Positions 43,723-51,398 of a stretch of 64,000 bases of DNA are shown here, piece after piece. The notes below the pieces were generated by a model. It did not search any database. It was not told the origin of the DNA and saw nothing but the letters and a program-made list of their open reading frames with translations. Every line of letters starts with the position of its first letter. The first letter of the stretch is position 1. Made by a program: the position numbers and the translations under genes. Source of the stretch: Actinomycetota bacterium (GTDB lineage: Bacteria; Actinomycetota; Acidimicrobiia; Acidimicrobiales; RAAP-2); assembly GCA_009699875.1 (NCBI GenBank), contig WLNI01000003.1:106761-170760 (forward strand), written 5' to 3'.

Positions 43723-44721
43723 ATGAGCGCCCCCGCACCCGCTGAATTCGAACTCATGGATCGTGCAATATCGATCGCCGCAACGATTCGACAGATCACG
43801 GCTCCGAATCCTTGGGTTGGAGCAGTCCTTGTTTCGGGTGATACCACGCAACGCTTTGAGGGCGCCACGGAGTCCCCGGGTCGCCGCCATGCTGAAATCG
43901 TGGCGCTTGATGCAGCGGGCGAGAACGCGAAAGGGGGGACGCTGGTGGTCACGCTTGAGCCATGCGCCCACACCGGACGGACGCCTCCTTGTGTTGACAG
44001 GATCATTGAAGCGGGGATTGCCACAGTGATTATTGGAGTACTCGATCCGGATCCCAACGTGAACGGAAAAGGTGTTGCGTCACTGCGAGCGGCTGGGATC
44101 AACGTGATCGTCGGGATACAAGAACAAGAAGTTCGAACGCAACTCGGTGGTTATTTCCATCATCGGCTCACTGGCCGTCCACGGGTCACTCTGAAACTTG
44201 CCGCAACACTTGACGGCAGAACGGCTGCTCCCGACGGCAGCTCAAAGTGGATCACAAGTGAAGAAGCGCGCAGAGACGTTGCCATATTGCGTGCTGAGTC
44301 TGATGCCATAGTGGTGGGGGCTGGAACGGTTCGACAGGACGATCCAGAGTTGACGGCGAGAACAGATCCACCACCGTTTCGCCAACCCCTCCGAGTCGTC
44401 CTCGGTCAGATTCCTTCTGGAGCTCGGATACTCCCCGCCGAGTCCATGACCGGAGACTTGACGACGATTCTCGATGATTTGGGAGGACGTGGAATCCTTG
44501 ATGTCTTGATCGAAGGTGGTGCGTCGGTAGCCCACGCCTTCGTTGAAGAGGGGCTCGTCGATCGCTTCGTTGTCTATCTTGCACCAGCGGTTATGGGAGG
44601 CGATGACGGTGCCCCTATGCTGAAGGGTTCAGGAATACCCACACTCGAGAGTCTCTGGCGTGGGCATTTCGTTTCAGTGACTCAAATTGGTGAAGATCTA
44701 CGCTTGGAGGTAGAGGCCTAA
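43723..44721 (+). CDS. ribD: Riboflavin deaminase/reductase (RibD)
   Basis: RibD performs the deamination and the NADPH reduction after GTP opening. The 332-residue protein has a CDA-type zinc deaminase domain ([13 protein letters not shown] and [12 protein letters not shown]) and a C-terminal reductase domain ([42 protein letters not shown]). Site GGAG precedes the ATG. The 41-base gap upstream is too short for an FMN riboswitch. Overlaps ribBA (TAATG). Confidence 0.95.
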   Translation: MSAPAPAEFELMDRAISIAATIRQITAPNPWVGAVLVSGDTTQRFEGATESPGRRHAEIVALDAAGENAKGGTLVVTLEPCAHTGRTPPCVDRIIEAGIATVIIGVLDPDPNVNGKGVASLRAAGINVIVGIQEQEVRTQLGGYFHHRLTGRPRVTLKLAATLDGRTAAPDGSSKWITSEEARRDVAILRAESDAIVVGAGTVRQDDPELTARTDPPPFRQPLRVVLGQIPSGARILPAESMTGDLTTILDDLGGRGILDVLIEGGASVAHAFVEEGLVDRFVVYLAPAVMGGDDGAPMLKGSGIPTLESLWRGHFVSVTQIGEDLRLEVEA

Positions 44722-45944
44722 TGCCGTTGGCAAAGGTTGAAGACGCAATCGCGGCGATCGCGGCCAAGAAGATCGTCATCGTCGTTGATGACGAAGATCG
44801 AGAGAACGAGGGCGATCTCGTGATGGCCGCTGAGGCGGCCACGCCCGAAAACATTGCCTTCTTTTTGGCATATACCTCAGGCGTGATCTGCGTCCCCTTG
44901 GAGCCTGAACGTGCTGATGAACTCGATCTTCCCTTGATGGTCATCGCCAATACCGAGGCACAACGAACCGCCTTTACGGTCTCTGTTGACTTTCGACACG
45001 GCACGACCACGGGAATCTCCGCAGCAGATCGAGCGTCGACCATTCAAGCGCTCATTGACCCATCAACTCGTCCGACTGATCTGAATCGGCCAGGACATAT
45101 CTTCCCGCTTCGCTATCGACAAGGTGGTGTCTTAAAGCGGGCGGGCCATACCGAGGCCACCGTCGACCTTTCTCGACTTGCTGGACTCTCCGCTGCGGGG
45201 GTGCTGTGCGAAATTGTCACAGAAGACAAGTCCTCGATGGCGCAGTTCGACGAACTTGAGCGCTTTGCCGAAGAACACGGTCTGTTGATCATCTCGATCG
45301 CAGATCTCATTCGTTACCGTCGACGACACGAGAAGCTCGTTCGAAAAGTTGCTGAAGCGGCGATACCAATCACTGTGGGAGATTTTTCGTCGGTGGTCTA
45401 TGAAAGCGTGCTCGATGGTGAACAGCATCTCGCCTTTGTCATGGGGGAAGTCGACGGAGCGGATGACGTGCTCGTCAGGGTTCACTCTGAATGTCTGACC
45501 GGTGATGTCTTTGGTTCACTTCGCTGTGACTGTGGACCGCAGCTCCACGGAGCCCTTGCGCAGATCGCCCAAGAGGGCAGGGGAGTGTTGGTCTATTTGA
45601 GAGGTCACGAAGGGCGAGGCATTGGGCTTGGCCACAAGATCAGGGCCTATCAACTTCAAGAAAACGGCCATGACACGGTTGATGCCAATATCGAGCTGGG
45701 CCTCCCCGTCGATTCTCGAGAGTATGGGATCGGTGCTCAGATCCTGGTCGATCTCGGAGTGACGACGATGAGGCTTATGACAAATAATCCGATGAAATAT
45801 GGCGGCCTCGAAGGATTCGGACTCGACATTACGGACCGTGTCCCCATCCAAAGCTCTCCAACCGCACAGAACATTGACTACTTGCGAACCAAGCAGCAAC
45901 GCATGGGGCACCTCTTGGAAGGTCTTGATGACGTCGTCGGATAA
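44721..45944 (+). CDS. ribBA: DHBP synthase / GTP cyclohydrolase II (RibBA)
   Basis: A 407-residue bifunctional enzyme. Residues 1-200 are DHBP synthase: [16 protein letters not shown], and [15 protein letters not shown]. Residues from about 205 are GTP cyclohydrolase II, with the zinc Cys in [17 protein letters not shown] and the active region [14 protein letters not shown]. It supplies both precursors of riboflavin. ribH begins 17 bases inside its end. Confidence 0.96.
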   Translation: MPLAKVEDAIAAIAAKKIVIVVDDEDRENEGDLVMAAEAATPENIAFFLAYTSGVICVPLEPERADELDLPLMVIANTEAQRTAFTVSVDFRHGTTTGISAADRASTIQALIDPSTRPTDLNRPGHIFPLRYRQGGVLKRAGHTEATVDLSRLAGLSAAGVLCEIVTEDKSSMAQFDELERFAEEHGLLIISIADLIRYRRRHEKLVRKVAEAAIPITVGDFSSVVYESVLDGEQHLAFVMGEVDGADDVLVRVHSECLTGDVFGSLRCDCGPQLHGALAQIAQEGRGVLVYLRGHEGRGIGLGHKIRAYQLQENGHDTVDANIELGLPVDSREYGIGAQILVDLGVTTMRLMTNNPMKYGGLEGFGLDITDRVPIQSSPTAQNIDYLRTKQQRMGHLLEGLDDVVG

Positions 45945-46461
45945 AACGGTGCTGAACGAAGAGGCCCTTCGAGCGATCGATGGAAAGGTCGGAGCGCACA
46001 TTGAAGGAGCTCACGACGGGAGAGGTCTCCGTATTGGGGTTGCGTGTGCTCGATTCAACGGAGGCATTACGCAGCGACTACTTGAAGGTGTCTTTGAAGC
46101 CCAAGCGCGCTTAGGAGTCGACAGTCAAGACCTTACGGTTGCATGGGTTCCAGGAGCATTTGAACTGCCACTCTTGGCGAAGAAGTTCGCAACTTCAGGC
46201 AAGTTCGATGCGGTGCTTGCTCTTGGAGCAGTTATTCGAGGCGATACCGGCCACTACGACTTCGTCGCTGGAGAGTGCGCGAGGGGCCTCCAAGACGTTG
46301 CCCTGGCCACAGAGATGCCGATCGTTTTTGGAGTTTTGACGACGAATACGGTGGCGCAAGCACTGGAGCGATCTGAGAGTGGTCCAGAGAATAAGGGCGC
46401 AGAAGCCCTTGAGACGGCTGTAGAAGTTGTCCGAGTCTTACGCTCTGCCGCCTTGCAATAG
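45928..46461 (+). CDS. ribH: 6,7-dimethyl-8-ribityllumazine synthase
   Basis: RibH condenses the RibA/D product with DHBP. From ATG 45928 it has 177 residues, with [32 protein letters not shown], and the catalytic His region [17 protein letters not shown]. The N-terminal extension of about 30 residues is polar. ribE (riboflavin synthase), often present in this operon, is absent here. Confidence 0.95.
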   Translation: MTSSDKTVLNEEALRAIDGKVGAHIEGAHDGRGLRIGVACARFNGGITQRLLEGVFEAQARLGVDSQDLTVAWVPGAFELPLLAKKFATSGKFDAVLALGAVIRGDTGHYDFVAGECARGLQDVALATEMPIVFGVLTTNTVAQALERSESGPENKGAEALETAVEVVRVLRSAALQ

Positions 46462-46470
46462 GGCGATGGT

Positions 46471-46498
46471 TTGAGGACCTGCTGGTCTAGGCCACAAT
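46471..46498 (+). promoter_or_regulatory. Possible hisG promoter
   Basis: TTGAGG (46471-46476), a 16-base spacer and CACAAT (46493-46498) lie just before the hisG GTG at 46505. The start of transcription would coincide with the start codon. Both hexamers match only four of six consensus bases. Confidence 0.3.
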
Positions 46499-46504
46499 AG
46501 AAGC

Positions 46505-47389
46505 GTGCTGAATCTCGTCTTACCCAAAGGATCCTTGGAGGCCGCAACTCTCGAGTTGTTCGCGTCGGCAGACCTATCGGTGCGACGCTCAAGTGACGTT
46601 GACTATCGAGCATCGATTGACGATCCTCGGATCAATGAAGTGCGGATCCTGCGCCCACAAGAGATTCCGGTCTACGTCGCAGAAGGTCGCTTTGACCTCG
46701 GGATTACTGGTCGTGACTGGATTGAAGAACGAGGCTCGAACGTGGTCTCCCTCGGCGAGCTTGGCTACTCAAAGGCCACCTCAAATCCAATCCGGGTTGT
46801 CCTCGCCGTCCCGGCCGACTCTCCCTATGACTCTATCGAGGCGCTTTCAAAGCACACCGAGCGCCTTCGGGTGTCTACCGAGTACCCAGAATTGACCTCT
46901 CGAGCGTTGCTCGCCGAAGGGATAGACGCTGACGTTTCCCTTTCGTATGGAGCGACTGAAGCCAAGGTCCCAGATATTGCCGACTGTGTTGTAGAGATCA
47001 CCGAGACCGGTCGAGCGCTTCGTGCAGCGGGATTGAAGATCATTCACACACTCTTGACATCTCGTACGGAACTAATTGCCAACGTTGACGCGGCAAATGA
47101 TCCAGTGAAGCGGCACGCTATGGGGCAGATTATGACGCTGCTGGCTGGAACTCTTGAAGCAAGAGAGAAAGTTCTCGTCAAACTCAACGTGTCTTCAGAG
47201 CAACTCCAAAGTGTGCTCGAGGTTCTGCCCTCGCTTCGATCCCCAACGATTTCAGAACTCTCCGGAGGATCGGGCTATGCCGTGGAGACTGTTGTCGAAA
47301 AGGCAGTGATCAATACACTGATCCCTGCGCTGAAAGACAATGGGGCGAGTGACATCTTGGAACTCGCGCTTTCAAAAATTGTTCATTAG
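46505..47389 (+). CDS. hisG: ATP phosphoribosyltransferase, long form (HisG)
   Basis: HisG starts histidine synthesis from ATP and PRPP. The 294-residue protein begins LNLVLPKGSLEAATLEL. It has GRFDLGITGRDWIEE, the substrate loop region with RVSTEYPEL, and EITETGRALRAAGL. The C-terminal regulatory ACT-like domain (REKVLVKLNVSSEQLQSV) marks the long form, which works without HisZ. GTG start. hisE, usual next to it in actinobacteria, is not seen. Confidence 0.93.
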   Translation: MLNLVLPKGSLEAATLELFASADLSVRRSSDVDYRASIDDPRINEVRILRPQEIPVYVAEGRFDLGITGRDWIEERGSNVVSLGELGYSKATSNPIRVVLAVPADSPYDSIEALSKHTERLRVSTEYPELTSRALLAEGIDADVSLSYGATEAKVPDIADCVVEITETGRALRAAGLKIIHTLLTSRTELIANVDAANDPVKRHAMGQIMTLLAGTLEAREKVLVKLNVSSEQLQSVLEVLPSLRSPTISELSGGSGYAVETVVEKAVINTLIPALKDNGASDILELALSKIVH

Positions 47390-47391
47390 TC

Positions 47392-47685
47392 ATGGGCGGC
47401 CGCAGCACAGGAATCGTCACAGAGTTCGATCGGCAACGAGGCCTCGGGCAGATCAAGAGTGATGAGGGTGCCGAACTTTCCTTTCATGCAACGTCTATTG
47501 CAGACGGCACTCGAAACATTTCAGTCGGTCAACGAGTGACATTTGCTCGCCAAGCGGCACACAGGGGAGTGTTCGAAGCTGTCTCGCTCCTGAGCGTGTC
47601 CAATTCTCAGTCTGGTGCGACCTCTGACGTGCCCTCAGTTGCCGCTCCACTCTTCGGATCGGGCGACGGTACGGCGCTGAGCTGA
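47392..47685 (+). CDS. Cold-shock-domain-like protein
   Basis: A 97-residue protein beginning GRSTGIVTEFDRQRGLGQIKSDEGAELSFHATSI, which aligns with the cold-shock fold (the RNP1-like part reads GLGQIKS, and FHATSI replaces FVHFSAI). The C-terminal 35 residues are low-complexity Ser/Ala. It probably binds single-stranded nucleic acid. It follows hisG by 2 bases, and its 3' end overlaps the convergent gene at 47607 by 79 bases. Confidence 0.7.
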   Translation: MGGRSTGIVTEFDRQRGLGQIKSDEGAELSFHATSIADGTRNISVGQRVTFARQAAHRGVFEAVSLLSVSNSQSGATSDVPSVAAPLFGSGDGTALS

Positions 47686-47975
47686 ACCCAAGCGAGGCGT
47701 AGCTGCGCCAGTGCTTCATTGAGCGGAACTTGCGCTTCGCCGAGTCGATCACCCATCGTCTCCACCAACGCCGCCAAAGCATCAATCGCTACTTGAGCAG
47801 CGTTCAGGCGAGGGGGCATCTCAGAGAGATAGACAGCGGCGAGTTCAAAGAGGCCGTAACAGTGGTTTGATATGACGACACCCGGGTCGGCATCAGCGAG
47901 TTCTCGACGGAGAGCGTCAACCTCGTCACCATCAGCAAAAGGCTCATCTTGGGGGGTTTCTTCGATGTTGGTCAT
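47607..47975 (-). CDS. DUF1844-like protein
   Basis: A 122-residue protein with an acidic N-terminus and a helical core (HCYGLFELAAVYLSEMPPRLNAA, then AIDALAALVETMGDRLGEAQ and ALAQLRLAWVQL). This matches the pattern I know for DUF1844 proteins, which sit beside infC in many actinobacteria; the match is from memory, not a search. Divergent from infC. Function unknown; possibly linked to translation by position only. Confidence 0.7.
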   Translation of the reverse strand: MTNIEETPQDEPFADGDEVDALRRELADADPGVVISNHCYGLFELAAVYLSEMPPRLNAAQVAIDALAALVETMGDRLGEAQVPLNEALAQLRLAWVQLSAVPSPDPKSGAATEGTSEVAPD

Positions 47976-48180
47976 GCCTGCTAGGTTAGAGCCCTATTCA
48001 AGAACAAGCGGGGTGGTCTCGGTTTGACCAAGATCTCCTCCACCTGTCCACCGGATCTTCCTTGCGAAGACCAACAAAGTGCGCCAGGTCGAGAAGGTTG
48101 CGAGTGAACAGTCGTGGCCCATCCCGCTTCAGGAAAGCTGTGTGCCAAGTGGCGCCAGACCGGAAGCAAGGGAGAACCCA

Positions 48181-48825
48181 ATAGCAACTGCCGCAGCAGG
48201 AGAACATCGGATCAATGATCGGATTCGAGTTCGAGAGGTCAGGCTCGTCGACCCAGACGGTCAGCAACTAGGTATTAAGCCAGTTCCTGAAGCCTTATCA
48301 ATCGCTCGAAGTTTTGATCTTGATCTTGTCGAAGTCGCACCAACAGCCTCACCGCCAGTGTGTCGAATCATGGATTACGGAAAATTCAAATTCGACGAAG
48401 CGCAAAAGGCCAAAGAGTCACGACGCAAAACCGTCAATGTTGGAGTGAAAGAGATGAAGTACCGACCAAAAATTGGACCCGGTGACTTTGACACGAAGAC
48501 TCGACAAGTAGCCAAGTTTCTCAACGACGGACATAAGGTCAAATTAACGATCATGTTCCGAGGACGAGAAGTCTTTCATCCGGAGTTAGGTAAGAAGATT
48601 CTTGACCGTGTGGCAGAAACAATCGGAGAAGACGGAAAAATTGAATCAGAGCCAAAACTTGATGGTCGAAACATGATCATGGTCTTGGCTCCGCAGAAAC
48701 GCCCAAAGGGTCGGACTCCAAAAGCTCCGGCTCCAGAGGTCAAGTCATTAGTGCCGCCAATAGAACTTGCGGTCGAAGAAGTGTTAGCAGAAGAAGCAGC
48801 AGCAGCAACGACAGGAGATGATTGA
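48181..48825 (+). CDS. infC: Translation initiation factor IF-3
   Basis: IF-3 binds the 30S subunit and checks the start codon. The homology begins HRINDRIRVREVRL; it includes DLVEVAPTASPPVCRIMDYGKFKFD, KEMKYRPKIGPGDFDTK and KVKLTIMFRGRE. A C-terminal tail rich in Ala and Glu extends past the family core. No ATG fits the start. An ATA at 48181, six bases after AAGGGAG, gives the usual N-terminal length (214 residues). ATC 48211 after AGGAG and GTG 48142 (weak site) are alternatives. Rare start codons are known for infC in E. coli, where IF-3 represses itself. Confidence 0.9.
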   Translation: MATAAAGEHRINDRIRVREVRLVDPDGQQLGIKPVPEALSIARSFDLDLVEVAPTASPPVCRIMDYGKFKFDEAQKAKESRRKTVNVGVKEMKYRPKIGPGDFDTKTRQVAKFLNDGHKVKLTIMFRGREVFHPELGKKILDRVAETIGEDGKIESEPKLDGRNMIMVLAPQKRPKGRTPKAPAPEVKSLVPPIELAVEEVLAEEAAAATTGDD

Positions 48826-48826
48826 G

Positions 48827-49021
48827 ATGCCCAAGATGAAGACACACAAGGGCGCCGCAGCTCGGATCAAGATCACCGGATCTGGACGACTGAGGCGACG
48901 AAAGCAAAATCGTGGCCACATCATGGAGAAGAAGGCATCGACGAGAACTCGTCGGCTCGCTCGAGAGACTGAGATTGCTCCAGGCGATGAACGACGCATC
49001 AAGCGGATGCTCGGACGTTAA
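48827..49021 (+). CDS. rpmI: 50S ribosomal protein L35
   Basis: A 64-residue basic ribosomal protein starting MPKMKTHKGAAARIKITGSG and ending DERRIKRMLGR. ATG 48827 is preferred over 48818 because AGGAG lies upstream and the sequence then begins with the family's normal N-terminus. It sits in the conserved infC-rpmI-rplT order. Confidence 0.97.
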   Translation: MPKMKTHKGAAARIKITGSGRLRRRKQNRGHIMEKKASTRTRRLARETEIAPGDERRIKRMLGR

Positions 49022-49090
49022 CGACAACACAACAACTGATTTCAATATTTTTTCATATAACGACGACAACTAAGAGAAAAGGAGTGACCC

Positions 49091-49465
49091 ATGGCAAGGG
49101 TAAAGCGCTCAGTACACGCACGAAAGCACCACAAGGCAGTTCTTGAACAGGCAAAGGGCTACTACGGGAATAAGTCACGGTCGTATCGAGCCGCCAATGA
49201 GCAGCTCATGCACTCGATGCAGTATGCCTATCGAGACCGCCGAGCACGCAAGGGTGAGTTTCGAAAGCTCTGGATTCAGCGAATCAATGCCGCATGTCGA
49301 GAGAACGGCATGAGCTACAGCCGCTTCATCGCTGGCCTTCATGCAGCAGAGGTCGAGGTGGACCGAAAAGTTCTCGCCGATCTTGCGGTAACGGATGCTG
49401 GCGCGTTTCGCGCGCTGGTCAAAGTGGCCGAGAACGCCCTTGGTGCGGAGGCGACAGCCTCCTGA
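49091..49465 (+). CDS. rplT: 50S ribosomal protein L20
   Basis: A 124-residue rRNA-binding protein needed early in 50S assembly. It begins [20 protein letters not shown] and has the family signature [28 protein letters not shown] precedes the ATG. The 69-base gap after rpmI is AT-rich, unlike its surroundings. Its stop may couple with the RNA methyltransferase start (CTGA). Confidence 0.97.
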   Translation: MARVKRSVHARKHHKAVLEQAKGYYGNKSRSYRAANEQLMHSMQYAYRDRRARKGEFRKLWIQRINAACRENGMSYSRFIAGLHAAEVEVDRKVLADLAVTDAGAFRALVKVAENALGAEATAS

Positions 49466-49470
49466 CCGAC

Positions 49471-50316
49471 TTGCTCGGTCCTCGGAGCGCCGGGGCCCAG
49501 CACCTCCGGCGTTTACTGTCCTCTCGTCGCACGAGACGAGAGGAACAACGATACGCGTTCGAGGGTCCAACCCTCTTGGCCAATGCGCTTGAGGGCAAGA
49601 CTGTTATTGAGCGGGTTTTGGTTTCACCGGAAGGCATGTCAGACCCTGAGGTCTTCGAACTGATTGCTTCAGCGGCAGCACGAGATATCACGATCGACCA
49701 TCTCGCCCCAGGCGTGCTTGAGAAGGTTGCCGATGCAGCCTCGCCACAGTCATGTGCTGCTATTGCCGAAGGATCATTGGCACCGCTTCACGGGGCGCCG
49801 AGTGGAGACTTAGTGCTGATTCTTGACGCTGTGCAAGATCCAGGAAACCTTGGCGCGTTAATCCGAGTCGCTGAGGCGACACACTGTGGCGCAGTGATCG
49901 TGACCGGTGCGTCGGCAGATCCGCTCGGACCAAAAGCGTTACGAGCTTCCGCAGGGTCATCCTTTCGACTCCCACTCTTTGAGAGTGGCTCGATTGTCGA
50001 GACAATTGAACAACTTCGCAAGGATGGCGTCACGGTCTATTCCACTTCGTCCCATGGAGGAGAGGATTTTGCGACAATGTCCTGGGCTGAGAGGGTGGCG
50101 CTGGTCTTTGGCAATGAGGGAGCGGGGCTCGACCAGACCGTTGAAGCGATCTGCGACCAGAGCGTCTTGATACCCCTGGCCGAGACCGTCGAATCTCTCA
50201 ACGTTTCTGTCGCCGCCGGTATTCTGGCGATGAGTGTCGATCGGGGTCTCCATACCTCCGATTCTGGGCCCCGGGGCTCTACGATAAAGACCATGTCAGG
50301 CGATGAGACTCAATGA
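49471..50316 (+). CDS. SpoU/TrmH-family RNA 2'-O-methyltransferase
   Basis: A methyltransferase that likely modifies rRNA or tRNA ribose with SAM. The N-terminal RNA-binding region (RRTRREEQRYAFEGPTLL) is followed by the knotted SpoU domain: LVLILDAVQDPGNLGALIRVAEA, RASAGSSFRLPLF, VALVFGNEGAGLD, and IPLAETVESLNVSVAAGI, the three standard motifs. The start is unclear; TTG 49471 gives 281 residues, and no ATG or GTG fits. A CTG overlapping the rplT stop (49462) is another option. The target nucleotide is unknown. Overlaps pheS by 4 bases. Confidence 0.88.
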   Translation: MLGPRSAGAQHLRRLLSSRRTRREEQRYAFEGPTLLANALEGKTVIERVLVSPEGMSDPEVFELIASAAARDITIDHLAPGVLEKVADAASPQSCAAIAEGSLAPLHGAPSGDLVLILDAVQDPGNLGALIRVAEATHCGAVIVTGASADPLGPKALRASAGSSFRLPLFESGSIVETIEQLRKDGVTVYSTSSHGGEDFATMSWAERVALVFGNEGAGLDQTVEAICDQSVLIPLAETVESLNVSVAAGILAMSVDRGLHTSDSGPRGSTIKTMSGDETQ

Positions 50317-51389
50317 GCGAGATGGCGTCTGAAAAGGAACTGTCTGCCTACGTTGAGACGACGCGCAAAGAAATCGAGGCTCTTGAGTCGCTTGAGGAAC
50401 TTGACGAGATTTCTGCCAAGTTAAAATCAAAGCGATCACCGCTTGGCGCTGCTCGAGCATCTCTCGGAGCAATCGAAGATGAAAAGAAGCGCAAAGAAAC
50501 AGGTCGTCTTGTCGGCGAAGCCATGGCATCGGTCATGGGAGTCTTCGATGCCCGTCGCATGGTGCTCGAAAAATCGGCACGACGGCAAGCTCTCGAGGAT
50601 GATCGGCTCGATCTCACCGAGGTGGTCCTGCGCTCACTGAAGGCGCCGATCCAACGTGGACACGCACATCTGGTCTCTCAGACGCAAGACGCCTTAGAAG
50701 ACGTTTTCGTGGCGATGGGTTTCGAAGTAGCAGAAGGACCAGAAGTTGAGACCGACTGGTACAACTTTGAAGCGCTGAATATCCCGCCAGGACATCCAGC
50801 ACGCGACATGTACGACACGATGTATCTCGATCTTGGAGAACCAGAAACGGTCTTGCTTCGAACCCACACGTCGCCAACACAGATTCACCTTCTCGAGAGT
50901 GCAGTGGCTCAAGGAACGCTCCCAATCCATGCGGTGATGCCTGGTCGGTGCTACCGACTCGATACCCCCGACGCTCGCCACTTACCGGTGTTCCATCAGA
51001 TTGAAGGACTCGTTGTCGATCACGGTATTACGTTCGGGGATCTCGCTGGCGTGATCGAAACGTTCACTTCTGCCTACTTTGGACCTGACATTCATTCACG
51101 ACTTCGCCCGGCCTACTTTCCCTTTACTGAACCCTCCGCTGAGTTTGAGATCACGTGCACGATCTGCCATGGAGAAGGGTGCCGAACGTGTTCGCAGACG
51201 GGCTGGATTGAACTTGGTGGTTGTGGAATGGTTGACCCCGCCGTGTTTGAGGCTGTTGGCGTCGATCCTGATGAGTGGTCGGGCTTCGCATTCGGTTTTG
51301 GCATAGACCGCTGCGCTCAAATGCGCCATGGAATCGCCGATATGCGAGCGTTGATAGAAAATGACCTTCGATTCACGAGACAGTTTTAG
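50313..51389 (+). CDS. pheS: Phenylalanyl-tRNA synthetase alpha subunit
   Basis: PheS is the catalytic chain of the alpha2-beta2 enzyme. The 358-residue protein has an N-terminal coiled coil for tRNA, then class II motifs: HPARDMYDTMYL (motif 1 area), LRTHTSPTQI, RCYRLDTPDARHLPVFHQIEGL (motif 2) and GFGIDRCAQMRHGI (motif 3). A CxxC-type cluster (CTICHGEGCRTC) sits before motif 3, as in many actinobacterial forms. Confidence 0.96.
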   Translation: MSEMASEKELSAYVETTRKEIEALESLEELDEISAKLKSKRSPLGAARASLGAIEDEKKRKETGRLVGEAMASVMGVFDARRMVLEKSARRQALEDDRLDLTEVVLRSLKAPIQRGHAHLVSQTQDALEDVFVAMGFEVAEGPEVETDWYNFEALNIPPGHPARDMYDTMYLDLGEPETVLLRTHTSPTQIHLLESAVAQGTLPIHAVMPGRCYRLDTPDARHLPVFHQIEGLVVDHGITFGDLAGVIETFTSAYFGPDIHSRLRPAYFPFTEPSAEFEITCTICHGEGCRTCSQTGWIELGGCGMVDPAVFEAVGVDPDEWSGFAFGFGIDRCAQMRHGIADMRALIENDLRFTRQF

Positions 51390-51398
51390 GGGAGTCAC

